64,000 nucleotides of DNA from Ichthyophis bannanicus (Eukaryota; Chordata; Amphibia; Gymnophiona; Ichthyophiidae). Under the pieces are notes generated by a model. That model worked only from the letters and a program-made list of their open reading frames with translations, was not told the DNA's origin and ran no database searches. The stretch spans positions 13,492,305 to 13,556,304 of the forward strand of contig CM066048.1 of NCBI GenBank assembly GCA_033557465.1, in the 5' to 3' direction. Shown piece after piece: positions 32,482-43,768 of this stretch; the first letter of the stretch is position 1, and each line of letters starts with the position of its first letter. Both the position numbers and the translations under genes were made by a program.

Positions 32482-32800
32482 GATCTGTGTGTTGCCGCCC
32501 ATGTAGGGTTCGCTCTTTTAAAACACGGATGGGAGAGCATAGGAGTCAACTGAAATATAAAGCACGTGAAGCACCAATAGTCCAGCATTGTGTGGCTAAG
32601 GGTCATATTTTTGAACAATTAAGATGCTTCTGTATAGATCAGATAGTCAGGTGTGGCTGGAAAGTCACAAGAGCAAACTTTATTATTTTGTGAGCAAAAT
32701 TTGATTTTTGCCTTGGAATCGGTAATGCCTAAGGGTCTTAATGCTGCAATAGAATGGTCATCCTGTCTATAAGAAAGGTTGATATTTAAGACAAATAAAC
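32482..32800 (+). mobile_element. Penelope-like element, GIY-YIG endonuclease C-terminal remnant
   Basis: The frame at 32487-32693 reads CRPCRVRSFKTRMGEHRSQL, then APIVQHCVAKGH and LRCFCIDQIVR, the pattern that follows GIY-YIG in Penelope-like retroelements (R...IGEHRS, PVAQHF...H, L.....I). After a frameshift, PKGLNAAIEW appears near 32725-32755, the closing P.GLN..IEW motif of the same proteins. The RT is absent. This endonuclease normally nicks the target for reverse transcription. Here it is a broken end. Confidence 0.7.
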
Positions 32801-33389
32801 ATATAGAGGCAGGACCCCACTTAGCAGGCATATCCATTATTAGTCGTTAAGAGTTGTTTTGTTTTAGGTTTAGGGTATGAGTGACAGTAAATGGGAGGTA
32901 GGGATGAAGTTGACATTAATGTAATTCATATAAAAAAAGTAAGAGGAAATCCTTATGGGTTATAGACAAGGAGGAGGTATTTTTTGAGAGGACAGCGATA
33001 AGTACGTCATCAAGAGGCGTGATTAGGACCTCCAATGAATCACTAGAAGAAGTTAAGAACATAAGATATGGCCTACTGGGTCAGACCAAGGTCCATCAAG
33101 CCCAGTATCCTGTTTCCAACAGTGGCCAATCTAGGTCATAAGTACCTAGCAGTTTCCCCAAAAGACACAGGTTCCGCAATGCTTGTACTGGGTCAAGCAT
33201 TGATATCCTGGGTCCCTTCTTAATAATGGTTTTAGGACCTTTCCTCCTGGATGTTGTCCATAACTTTTTAAATCCCTTTTTCACTTACTGCCTTTAGTAA
33301 ATCATCCGGTAACAAATTCCAGAGTTTGATTACACATTGAGTGAAAAAATATTTTCTTTTATTAGTCTTAAATAGTTTACCCTGTAGCT

Positions 33390-34397
33390 TCATTGCATGT
33401 CCCCTAGTCTTTCTATATTCTGATAACGTAAACAATGATCTACGTTTACCCGTTCCACTCCGTTCATTAGTTTATAGACTTCTATCATATCTCCCCTCAG
33501 CCGTCTCTTTTCCAGGTTAAAGAGCCCTAACCTTTTTAGCCTTTCTTCATAGGAGTATCCTTCCATCCCCTTTACCATTTTGGTGGCTCTTCTCTGAACC
33601 TTTTCTAAAATCGCTATATCCTTTTTAAGATACGGCGAACAGAATTGCACGCAATATACAAGGTGCAGTCTCACCATGGAATGATATAGAGGCATTATAA
33701 TATCTTTTGTTTTATTTTCCATTCCTTTCCTTATGATACCTAGCATTCTATTTGCTCTCTTGGCCGCCGCTGCACACTGGGCCGAGGGTTTTAACATGTT
33801 ACCCACAATGACGCCTAAATCTTTTTCCTGGGTGGTGGTTCCTAATGTGGAACCTTGCATCGTGTAACCATAGTTTGGGTTGTTCTTCCCTAGGTGCATA
33901 ACGTTGCACTTGCCCACATTAAATTTCATCTGCCATTTTGATGCCCAGTCTTCCAATTTATCAAGATCCTCTTGCAATTTTCCACAATCCTCTTGGGTTT
34001 TAACAATTTTAAATAGCTTTGTGTCATCTGCAAATTTGATAACCTCACTCGTTATTCCACTTTCCAGGTCATTTATGAATATGTCAAAAAGCGGCGGACC
34101 CAGCACAGATCCCTGCGGTACACCACTATTCACCTTTCTCCATTGGGAAAATTGGCCATTTAGCCCTATGCTCTGCTTTCTATCTTTTAACCAGTTCCTG
34201 ATCCACAGTAGTACACTGCCTCCTATCCCATGACTCTTTAGTTTTGCCAAAGGTTTCTGATGAGAGACCTTGTCAAAGGCTTTCTGAAAGTCCAGATATA
34301 CTATATCAACCGACTCACCTTTGTCCACCTGTTTATTCACACCTTCAAAAAAAACATAACAGATTAGTAAGACAAGATCTTCCTTGTCTAAAGCCAT
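33390..34397 (-). pseudogene. CR1 RT, C-terminal half
   Basis: A 335-codon frame. It contains YLDFQKAFDKVSH (34-46), GVPQGSVLGPPLFDIFINDL (about 92-111) and FADDTKLF (122-129), then the C-terminal domain to [19 protein letters not shown]. Its first 20 codons overlap the other half in a different frame, so the two halves are split by a frameshift at the homopolymer near 34350. All RT aspartates are present. Confidence 0.9.
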
Positions 34398-35295
34398 GTT
34401 GGCTGTTTCCCATTAGGCCATGACTATCTACATGCTGAGTAATTTTATTCTTTATGATTGTTTCTACCATTTTTCCCGGTACTGACGTCAGGCTCACTGG
34501 TCTGTAGTTTCCCGGATCACCCCTGGCACCCTTTTTAAAAATTGGTGTTACATTGGTGATCCTCCAATCTTCAGGTATTAGAGATGATTTTAATGATAGT
34601 TCACAGATTACTAATAGCAGGTCTACAATCTCATATTTCAGTTCTTTCAACACCCTTGGATGTATACCATCCAGCCCAGGTGATTTGCTATTCTTCAGTT
34701 TATCTAATAGTTCTAATACATCTTCTCGATGTATCGATATTTCCTTCAATTCTTCCGCACCTTTAAATACCACTTCAGTCATGGGTAACATCCCTACATC
34801 TTCCTCAGTAAAGACTGAAGCAAAGAATTCATTCAGTCTCTCCACTATTGCCTTGTCGCCTCTTAGTGCCCCTTTAACCCCTCTATCATCTAATGGACCA
34901 ACTGACTCTCTCACAGGTGTTTTGCTATGAATGTACTTGAAAAAGTCTTTATTTTGCGTTTTTGCTTCCGCAGCAAGCTTCTTCTCAAATTCTCCCTTTG
35001 CCTGCCTTATCAATGCCTTGCATTTGAGTTGCCAGTGCTTGTGCTGTTTCCAGGTTTCGTCATTTGGCTCTTTTTTCCATTTCCTGAAAGATGCTTTTTT
35101 GGCAACAACAGCCTCTCTGACCTCACCTTTAAACCATGCTGGCAGTTTTTTGGACTTCCTTCCACTTTTCTTAAAGCATGGAATGCAGCTGGTCTGGGCT
35201 TCCAAGATAGTAGTTTTCAACAACACCCAAGCTTGATATAAGTCTTTAACCTTTGCAACTGCTCCTTTTAGTTTTTTCTTAACTATTTTCCTCAT
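34345..35295 (-). pseudogene. CR1 RT, N-terminal half and linker
   Basis: A 316-codon frame. The linker shows RQAKGEFEKKLAAEAKTQNK and FFKYIHSKT. RT begins at LLDKLKNSKSPGLDGIHPRV and runs through PVSLTSVPGKMVETIIKNKI to GFRQGRSCLTNLL, where the frame shifts into 33390-34397. The order matches intact CR1 ORF2. Confidence 0.9.
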
Positions 35296-35529
35296 TTTAT
35301 CATAGTCTCCCTTTCAAAAGTTAAAAGGTAGTACTGTGGATTTCCTTACTATCCCTCCTCCACTAATTAAATCAAAGGCTATGATCACTATTGCCAAGTG
35401 GCCCCAACAACCTTATCTCTTGCACTAGATCTGGTGTTCCACTAAGGACTAGGTCTAATATGGCTTCCCCTCTGGTCGGTTCATGAACCAGCTGCTCCAA
35501 GAAGTAGTCATTTATTTCATCTAGGAACC

Positions 35530-36099
35530 TTATCTCCCTAGCATGTCCTGACGTGACACTGACCCAGTTGATACCGGGTAATTGAAATCACCCATTATTA
35601 TTACTGTGCTGTAACTTTTGTTAGCTTCCTTGATTTCTTTGAGCATTTCATCATCCATTTGTTCATTCTGGCCAGGCGGTTGATAGTACACCCCCACTGC
35701 CATCGCCTTCCCCTTTTTACATGGAATTTCAATCCGTAGAGATTCTACAGCAAATTTTGTTTCCTGCAAAACCTTAGTCCTTTCTGACTCAATGCCCTCT
35801 CTAACATAAAGTGCAACCCCTCCACCTATTTGATCAGTTCTATCATTACGATATAGTTTGTATCCAGGTATCACAGTGTCCCACTGGTTGTCCTCCTTCC
35901 ACCATGTCTCTGATATTCCAATCATATCTAACCTTTCATTTAGTGCTATATATTCTAACTCTCCCATCTTATTTTTTAGACTTCTAGCATTTGCATACAA
36001 GCATTTTAGAGACTGTATTTTATTCATATTAATTTGGCTATTGGTAGACATGGGTAAGTTGGGATCTTTAAGCTCTGTCTGCTCCATACTCGAGGGCAT
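35530..36099 (-). pseudogene. CR1 APE-type endonuclease, N-terminal part
   Basis: A 189-codon frame with LKCLYANARSLKNKMGELE, DMIGISETWW (catalytic E) and GGGVALYVREGI, followed by VIIMGDFNYP (catalytic D/N motif). The terminal SDH motif is beyond the break at 35530. This domain nicks the target strand. The short gap to the RT frame has lost its frame. Confidence 0.9.
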
Positions 36100-36420
36100 T
36101 TAGGCTACTTTACTCTTTTTTGGAACCTCTCTGCTTTTGGTAGTATCCTTCAAGGATACATTCTTCCGAACCATCCGCTCTTGGGCGACTGTCGGCTTTC
36201 CCCTATTGTCTAGTTTAAAAGCTGCTCTATCTCCTTTTTAAAGGTTAATGCCATCCCTGGTTCCATCCCGGTTAAGGTGAAGCCCATCCCTTCAGAAGAG
36301 CCCCTCCTTTCCCCAGAATGTTCCCCAGTACCTAACAAATCCAAAACCCTCATCTCTGCACCATTGTCTCATCCACGCATTGAGACTCCGGAGCTCTGCC
36401 TGCCTTAAGGGTCCTGTTCT

Positions 36421-37034
36421 TTAAATAAGGGTTGGAATTGGGTAGACGCATGCGCGGCGTTCTTTGTGAAAGTGACGAAGAAAGTTAGAAAAATACTAGC
36501 ACTACTCAAGGTGAATTACACGTTTGCAGCATCGTTTCTATTCTCCAAGTAAGTGATCTTCGTATTATTGAGATAATGAGGAAATAGGGTACAACAGTGG
36601 TTATATTGTTGAATTTCGTTTTCTAGAAATAATAGTGAATGCGGGGGATAGGAGAATGAGATGGGAACGCTTTGAAGAGGTTTTCAAGTATAAGTTAAGT
36701 GTTTTATTGAAACCTGAATGCAACATCTGTAAAATGGAGTCTGCACTTTAACAAAAGCCTATAGAATCAGTTTAAGAAATAAGAAGAGAGTCCCATTCAT
36801 TTTCTCAAATCACTTGAAAAGGTTTGTAGAAGGTCGTTGATGCAAATAGGCACTTGTGTTTGGACGAGTTATTAGTCCAGAGAAAACGTGCCAAATAAGT
36901 CTGAGACCTTCAACGAAGATAAAAATATGGTTTAATGGTTTAATATAATCACAAGGAACAATAGATGATTTAGGATCCATGTTGTTATAATTGAGCATTT
37001 TAATTACTAGTTGTGGCCCATGTAGGGTTGCCAA
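36421..37034. other. Non-coding; short CpG-containing motif
   Basis: GACGCATGCGCGGCG at about 36448, followed by TCTCCAAGTAAGTG near 36543, gives an NRF1-like site and a splice-donor shape. No coding frame is attached. Confidence 0.25.
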
Positions 37035-37205
37035 GTGGCTCCTAATTTGCCTGACAAGCTTGATGCACTCCTGAATTCACCCCGTTGCACGTAGGGATAT
37101 GTACAGTAGTTCTGATTTTACTATTGCATGCCATAAGACAAGCATGACTACAAGTCCCTGCATGCAGTGGGGTGAATCTAGGACTGGATCAAGCCTGTTG
37201 GGCGC
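37035..37205 (+). mobile_element. Foldback MITE (TGCATGCAGTGGGGT type)
   Basis: GAATTCACCCCGTTGCACGT on the left is matched inversely by TGCATGCAGTGGGGTGAATC on the right. A relative lies at 40.74-40.93 kb. Confidence 0.55.
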
Positions 37206-37866
37206 ATCTGGAACCAGCTGGTAACTCGAGGCCCACAAGGACTGAACTTGTGCACTCCTGAGCTATAGATTTGGAGATGGCAGTGAGCACAGGACCCATT
37301 ACGTTACACTGAGGACCAGCAGTGACTATCCTGCATGTAACTTCCTTAAACGCCCACCTGCTGTAAAAGCAGAATAATGTCATGGAACAAGGCAGAGATG
37401 CATCCAACCTCTTCCATAACAAACAAAATGAACTGGACGCTATAAAAAAAGACACGCAGGGGGGATCCCAGCAAGAACCAGGTTGTCAGGAGCCAAATGA
37501 AACAGGAAATGGGAGAGGAGGCCGCAGCCGAAGGAATGGGTGAAAGGCTAAGACTGCGGGTTAATTCACACAGTCGCAATGTTAATGCTGAGCTCCAGCT
37601 GCATTGCTGCCTATAGGGGGAGGGGCTGTGATGTCACAGGAGCAGGTGCGATATCGCAGTGTCTCCCCTAGCAGAGGAGCTCCACGCAGCTGGGTGGGAA
37701 TGCTGAGCTGCAGTATCCCTACCCGAGAGAACCTGGTTACAGGCATATAAATAGCTACTCCAGGCCCTGATGGAAAGGGCCATTTTGGTCTTTATCTGTA
37801 GTCATTTCCTGTATTATTGGGCTGAGAGCTGCTAACCATAGTCTGACCGGACAGGGTGGTTTCCCA
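37206..37866. other. No feature recognised
   Basis: About 0.66 kb of apparently unique sequence without a gene. Confidence 0.35.
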
Positions 37867-38059
37867 CCTATACATAAGGTTGCCAACCGGCTGGTTTTCA
37901 GCCGGCCTGGCCGGTTTTTCCATGGCCAGGCCGGCTGCTGGCACAGATATAAAACCGGCCCTTGAAAAGACGTTTTTTTGCTCTGGCCACGAGATCGGGA
38001 GCGGCCAGAGCAAAAAAACGGCTTTTCTCCCGACTCCCAAAGCGCGAACGCGATTGATC

Positions 38060-38283
38060 CTCCGTGCAGCCGCTGCTTCTGCTTTTCACAGAGCAGCGGC
38101 TGCAATAAAGTTAATTTGAAAAGGAAAAGAAACTTGTGAGAAGCCCTCCCCCTCTGACATCACTTCCTCGGGCGCTGCTGAAGGACAACCGGAGGGCTGG
38201 GCTCCTCACAGGTTGTCTTTTCTTTTCAAATTAAGTTTATTGCAGCCGCTGCTCTGTGAAAAGCAGAAGCAGCGGCTGCATGG
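38060..38283 (+). repeat. Long inverted repeat inside the hAT element
   Basis: GCAGCCGCTGCTTCTGCTTT through AATTTG is mirrored at 38208-38283 (AAATTAAGTTTATTGCAGCC and onward, ending AGCAGCGGCTGCA). A second, smaller foldback at 37970-38022 carries GCTCTGGCC arms with poly-T/poly-A. Confidence 0.8.
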
Positions 38284-38295
38284 GGGTGAACTTCG

Positions 38296-38618
38296 AAGCA
38301 GCACTAAGGGGGGGGGGGGGTTGAAGCATTGAAGCAGCACAAGGGAGGGTTGAAGCAGCACTAAGGGGGGGTTTGAAGCAGCACTAAGGGGGGGTTGAAA
38401 CAGCACTAAGGGGGGGAGTGTTTGAAGCAGCACTAAGGGGGGGTTGAAACAGCACTAAGGGGGGGAGTGTTTGAAGCAGCACTAAGGGGGGGTTTGAAGC
38501 AGCACTAAGGGGGGGTTGAAACAGCACTAAAGGGGGGTGAAGCAACACTAAGGGGTGAAGCAGCACTAAGGGGGGTGAAGCAGCACAAGGGAAGCAGCAC
38601 TAAGGGGGGGGGGGTGAA
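38296..38618 (+). repeat. Minisatellite, about 20 bp unit GAAGCAGCACTAAGGGGGG
   Basis: About fifteen units with G-run length changes. A longer pattern (unit pair containing GGGAGTGTTTGAAGC) is duplicated near 38398-38500. Minus-strand frames over it (LQPPLSAASNPPLVL) are repeat translations. Confidence 0.9.
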
Positions 38619-39764
38619 GCAGCAGCAGCAGCGGTTGCAAGGGGAAAGAGGTGGCAGAAGGAACTGACAGGTGGAAGGTGAGGGCTGGAAGAGAGCAGAA
38701 AGGGGGGAATGAGGTGGCTGGAAAGGAGCTGACAGAGGAGGTAAGGAGGGGGCTCAAAGGGAGCTGACACCTGGGAATGGTACTGGAAGTGGTAAGTGAC
38801 TGGGTAGGGGCACTGGGACTGGAAATAGGCTGATGGAAGGAAGCAAAGAAAAGAAGAGATAAGAAATGGCAGATGGACTATAGACCATAGAAAACGAGCT
38901 AAGAGAAGATGGAAAACCGGAAGCCTCAGATTGGAACCAGCATGATCAGAGAATAAAATGGTCAGAAAACAAAGGTAGAAAAAATAATTTTATTTTCAAT
39001 TTAATGATTGGACTTTGTACTACCTTTATATTTTACACAGTATGGGGAACTGCATCTCTTATTTATCTGATGTTACACTGCATGCAGAGTCTGTCTTCTT
39101 GGGGTTTCAGTTTAATTTTTGTCTATATATTTCTCTTTTTGTTTTGTGTTAATTTATTGATGAAAACCTGTGTGTGTGTGTGTGAGTACAACCAATGATG
39201 CATTTTCTGTCAGTATAGAATTTCTGCTTAAGAATTTGTAGAAGTCTAGCTTATTCAGTTTGTACATTGCCCTCAGTAATTTGTTTGGGGACAGCAGGTG
39301 GCGTAGGGGTGGGGGCGGGGCAGGGGTGGAGTAGGGGCAGGGGCAGAGCGTGACTAGCCACAGGTGGCGGGTTTTTCTCTTTCTAAAAGTTGGCAACCCT
39401 ACCTATACAGGTCCCAAATTGGGTCACCTTGAGGAATGTCCCCTGCTGAGCTTGATGCCAATGTTAGCAAAGCACCAGGGGGATGTAAGCTCACCACCTG
39501 CGAGAGAATTGAGGGTCAATAACAGCCCTAAATGGATCTTCCCAGCAGTAGCAGCACAGCAAGGAGACTACCTCAGGGCAGAATAAACACTATTCACCAT
39601 TGCAGAATGAATAGGAAACAATTTTGCCGGCTGTGATTCTTAAAGCTACCTGATCAAGAGATTTGATCATGAGTCTTTGAAGCAGCTTTTGGATCCTGAT
39701 GCTCCTCACTCTCTAGTCCACTACTTATGTGGATCTTACCATACTCTAGTCCCCGGTTTCACTA

Positions 39765-39885
39765 TGCATTTTGTCTTGATTATATTGTAAGCTCTGATGA
39801 GCAGGGACCGTGTCTTACATCTACATGTACAGTGCCTCATACGCCTTGTAGCACTATATAAATGAGTAATAGTGGTAGTAGTGCT
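39765..39885 (+). repeat. Interspersed repeat with GTAAGCTCTGATGAGCAGGG
   Basis: TGTAAGCTCTGATGAGCAGG, then ACAGTGCCTCATACGCCTTG and GCACTATATAAATGA form the known style of 3' end in an old vertebrate LINE/SINE family, ending in TAGTAGTAG-like text. Confidence 0.5.
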
Positions 39886-39975
39886 GTGCATTCTTGCCTG
39901 AAAGAGAGAGTTGTGCGTGGACACAAAGATTAGGGATTGGCCAGTGGGTACCATTTCCTTCAGGGTAAGCAGATG

Positions 39976-40191
39976 CTGGCCTGGATTTAGGCGTAGGCAA
40001 CTCCCTAGGGCACCAGACTGTGAAGGCTATGCAGTCTGCTCCCACTTACTTTAGAGTCCCATGCGGGAGTTGCTTCAAAGGGGCGCCAGAGTGGCCTCCA
40101 CTCCTGACCTGCTCACCCCTCCTTCCTCCTGCTCTCTGGAATCTGTTTCCTGGTCTTCCCTACAGGCACCACAATCTTAAATCCAGCCCTG
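39976..40191 (+). mobile_element. hAT-type MITE, 216 bp
   Basis: It starts CTGGCCTGGATTTAGG and ends TAAATCCAGCCCTG. Flanks are AGCAGATG and AGTAGATG (7 of 8). Confidence 0.8.
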
Positions 40192-40205
40192 AGTAGATGC
40201 AGCCC

Positions 40206-40325
40206 TGATTTTATAACTATATAGTGATGATCCCTCCATGAAAAGCTGCATTTGATTAATGTGTAAGCCATTCTGGGCCAGGAAGAGCAGATTTATAAGT
40301 TAAATAAATACATGAATGAATGAAC
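40206..40325 (+). repeat. L2-like 3' tail
   Basis: TGTAAGCCATTCTGGGCCAG...TATAAGTTAAATAAATAC with an (AATG)n end. Confidence 0.5.
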
Positions 40326-40734
40326 TACACTTACTAGTGGTGAGGGGAGTGGGGGATGGGGGAGGAACTGGCCTGTCATGAGAAACTAAAGCAAATTGGC
40401 AAATCTAGCAAGAAGATGAGCCACCTCCCCAAAGTGAGTCATTTTCTGCCGTTCACTCACTCGGTGGAAAATTGGTGGTGGGGGGTTGCACAGAGAAGCG
40501 CGGCAGATCTGTGAATGGAGACTGTGGGCAGGCATTAAACACGTGCTGTGTGTATGACTCCTACACCGATTTACACTAAAAACAACGATGCCAGCCAACA
40601 CAGAACCCACTGCAGAGCGATATTAGCAGCGGCTTAAACGTCAGTTTCATCCACAGTGCTTTACACCTTTTGAGAAATACACGTTTAGCATGTGCCTCTG
40701 CTGGTCAGCACTTTTCTATCGACTTTTTTCCAAA
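40326..40734. other. No feature recognised
   Basis: About 0.4 kb without recognised content. Confidence 0.3.
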
Positions 40735-40930
40735 TTAGGATTTCGATTCACCTGAAAGGGATGATCCTCCAGTCCTGGGTTTATCTCACAGCATGCAGGG
40801 TCCTGCAGTTCTCAGTTCCCATTTGTAGTCCCTAAGAGAACAAAACTACAGGCTCCTACATGCAATGGGGTAAACGCAGGACCGGATTGACTCTGTCAGG
40901 CAAATTGGGAGGCTGAAGCCAAATGGCGAT
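40735..40930 (+). mobile_element. Foldback MITE
   Basis: CCAGTCCTGGGTTTATCTCA is mirrored by GGGGTAAACGCAGGACCGGA, with CATGCAGGGTCC / GGCTCCTACATGCA nested inside. It matches the 37.04 kb element in style. Confidence 0.6.
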
Positions 40931-41541
40931 CTAATTCCAAACTCTGTGTTATAAAGGGACAGGCATAGCAACCAATGGCGCAGGAAAAGGCAGTTTCCAT
41001 GTGAGAAGTCCTACAGGCGAAAGCACAACCTGTCCTGACACCAATGTAATTTCACCTGTGAATATGGGTTTGTGGAAATACCCTCTTTCTAAACAAAACT
41101 AGATTGAATTTTAGATTGACTTTCTTGCCTTTCCAAATCCAAGTTGCAAACAGGCACACAAGTTAAATCTGACCTTCGTGGAACTACAGCACAAGAAGTG
41201 GTTTTAATTTGCTACTTTTTCTCAGTTTGTTGGGGAGAGAATCCTTGCGGGTATCATCCTGGGTCAGTTTCTAGCTGGAGACGAAGAGGATAGGAAAATC
41301 CTTCCATATCCAGCTCAGAGAGCATCAACCTGCTGCTCCATTACACCATCTTAAATCTATCTTCTAGAATAATGTCCCAACCAAGGGTTACAGAAAGTTG
41401 GGAAGGAATATAAAGCATGAGAAAATATCCTTAGGGATTTGCAAACAACAGCTCCAGATCCCAGCCCTGGTTCCCCCCAAGAAGTAGGAGGAAACTGATA
41501 GGTCAAAAAACACCATGCAAGCATTGTCCTGACACCAGTAA
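40931..41541. other. No feature recognised
   Basis: The flank of the tandem array. I see no gene. Confidence 0.3.
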
Positions 41542-43095
41542 AGCATGACTACAGCACAGACAGCTGAAACATGGATCTTCATCAGAGCCCTATGTGAGTA
41601 TCATACTGCTAAATGCAAAGCACGACTACAGCATGGACAGCTGAAGCACGGCTCTTCCATCAGAGCCCTATGTGAGTATCATACTGCTAAATGCAAAGCA
41701 CGACTACAGCACAGACAGCTGAAGCACGGTTCTTCCATCAGAGCCCTATGTGAGTATCATACTGCTAAATGCAAAGCACGACTACAGCACAGACAGGTGA
41801 AGCACGGCTCTTCATCAGAGCCCTATGTGAGTATCATACTGCTAAATGCAAAGCACGACTACAGCATGGACAGCTGAAGCACGGCTCTTCCATCAGAGCC
41901 CTATGTGAGTATCATACTGCTAAATGCAAAGCATGACTACAGCACGGACAGCTGAAGCACGGTTCTTCCATCAGAGCCCTATGTAAGTATCATACTGCTA
42001 AATGCAAAGCACGACTACAGCACAGACAGCTGAAGCACGGCTCTTCATCAGAGCCCTATGTGAGTATCATACTGCTAAATGCAAAGCACGACCACAGCAC
42101 AGACAGCTGAAGCACGAATCTTCATCAGAGCCCTATGTGAATATCATACTGATAAATGTAAAGCACCACCACAGCATGGACAGCTGAAGCACGGATCTTC
42201 ATCAGAGCCCTATGTGAGTATCATACTGATAAATGTAAAGCACGACTACAGCACGGACAGCTGAAGCATGGATCTTCATCAGAGCCCTATGTGAGTATCA
42301 TACTGATAAATGTAAAGCAAGACTACAGAACGGACAGTTGAAGCACGGATCTTCATCAGAGCCCTATGTGAGTATCATACTGATAAATGTAAAGCACGAC
42401 TACAGCACGGACAGCTGACGTACAGATCTTCATCAGAGCCCTATGTGAGTATCATACTGATAAATATAAAGCATGACTACAGCACGGACAGCTGAAGCAT
42501 GGATCTTCATCAGAGCCCTATGTGAGTATCATACTGATAAATAAAAGCATGACTACAGCACGGACAGCTGAAGCACGGATCTTCATCAGAGCCCTATGTG
42601 AGTATCATACTGATAAATATAAAGCACGACTACAGCACGGACAGCTGAAGCACGGATCTTCATCAGAGCCCTATGTGAGTATCATACTGATAAATGTAAA
42701 GCACGACTACAGCACGGACAGCTGAAGCACGGATCTTCATCAGATCCCTATGTGAGTATCATACTGATAAATGTAAAGCACGACTACAGCACAGACAGCT
42801 GAAGCACGGATCTTCATCAGAGCCCTATGTGAGTATCATACTGATAAATATAAAGCACGACTACAGCACGGACAGCTGAAGCACGGATCTTCATCAGATC
42901 CCTATGTGAGTATCATACTGATAAATGTAAAGCACGACTACAGCACAGACAGCTGAAGCACGGATCTTCATCAGAGCCCTATGTGAGTATCATACTGATA
43001 AATTTAAAGCACGACTACAGCACAGACAGCTGAAGCACGGATCTTCATCAGAGCCCTATGTGAGTATCATACTGATAAATATAAAGCATGGACAG
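41542..43095 (+). repeat. Tandem array, 77 bp unit, about 20 copies
   Basis: Unit starts fall at 41542, 41619, 41697, 41775, 41852, 41930, 42008, 42085, 42162, 42239, 42316, 42393, 42470, 42546, 42623, 42700, 42777, 42854, 42931 and 43008, then a broken unit. Spacing is 77 bp, except 78 where a unit has TTCCATC instead of TTCATC, and 76 once. Units 1-7 end GCTAAATGCAA; later units end GATAAATGTAA or similar. Each unit contains three AGCACG motifs. Units 16-17 and 18-19 form a duplicated pair. Frames inside are repeat translations. Confidence 0.95.
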
Positions 43096-43420
43096 ATGAA
43101 ATTCATGGGTTGTCATCAAACCCCCAAATAAATAATTTGAGAATGGAGTGTATCTGGAGCCATATAAGGAAGCCCAGATCACAGGTTATGCAGCTTACCA
43201 AGGTCTATGCTTCTGTCTTGTACAGAAACGGAAAATCACTGTAGAGGAACCATAAATATAGGAACAACTTACTCAGGAGTAGGAAACCACAAGACCAAGC
43301 AAACCTGAGTGTGGGGAATGTCTCCCTGTCTTTGTCTTCACTATTTCCAGCACGTGAGCCCCCCTGATGCTAGGCCTGAATGAGACTCCAAGAAATCAAG
43401 TCCTTCCTGCATGGAGAGTC
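43096..43420. other. No feature recognised
   Basis: The right flank of the array. Nothing was identified. Confidence 0.3.
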
Positions 43421-43428
43421 CATCAAGC

Positions 43429-43768
43429 GAGAGCCAGCCCATCCATTAGACAAGATAAGCAGCTGCCTAGGGCGGCCAGCCAGGGTAGGCGGCAGCAGCG
43501 CCACACATGACCAGTTGTGCCACCCCCCCAGCTGCCGCTGCCTCTGATTCCATCTCGGGAGGGGGAGGTGGGCAGTGGCAGCAGCAGTATTTCCGAAAGC
43601 AGCTACTTTTTTCTACCACTTTCTTGCCTGCAGCTGCCACTGCCCGCCTCTCCCTCCCCAGATAGAATCGGTGGCAGTGGCAGCGGCAGCTGGGAAAGGG
43701 GGGTGGGGGGTGGGGGGGGAAGCTGAGGTTTCTATCCACAGTTGCAGAAAACCTTGCGGTCGGCCCTG
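43429..43768 (+). mobile_element. hAT-type MITE with exact 8 bp target duplication
   Basis: CATCAAGC lies at 43421-43428 and 43769-43776. Ends are GAGAGCCAGCCC and CGGTCGGCCCTG. The interior contains the GCAGCTGCCTAGGGCGG block shared with 45.86 kb. Confidence 0.85.

Larger units (their letters stand above)
33056..36420 (-). mobile_element. Near full-length CR1 LINE with endonuclease and RT
   Basis: The 3' end at 33056 (TAAGAACATAAGATATGGCC, reading leftward element end) and the coding region extend to about 36100, followed by upstream CR1 sequence to about 36420. Three large frames cover the endonuclease and both halves of RT. Breaks are few: an A8 homopolymer near 34347, frame loss between 35295 and 35530, and one near 33390. 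This is the most complete LINE in the window. Confidence 0.9.
37875..39401 (+). mobile_element. hAT-type element, 1527 bp, exact 8 bp target duplication
   Basis: CCTATACA occurs at 37867-37874 and again at 39402-39409. Inside these, the ends are TAAGGTTGCCAAC and GTTGGCAACCCTA, inverted relatives of 13 bp with one mismatch. The interior has a large GC-rich foldback (37.97-38.29 kb), a G-rich minisatellite (38.30-38.62 kb) and a purine-rich tract. No transposase frame exists, so it is non-autonomous. The right subterminal block (GACTAGCCACAGGTGGCGGG) recurs at 49.25 kb. Confidence 0.9.

Noticed and set aside
38206..38757. Leucine/proline-rich minus-strand proteins
   Set aside because: They are translations of the G-rich minisatellite and neighbouring purine-rich tract.
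41542..43095. Hammerhead ribozyme in the 77 bp satellite (CTGATGA on the minus strand)
   Set aside because: The CTGATGA box is present in each unit, but no GAAAC box or proper stem II/III arrangement follows, so the catalytic core is missing.
41542..43095. CRISPR-like array
   Set aside because: The whole 77 bp unit is repeated with no unique spacers, and the setting is a vertebrate chromosome.
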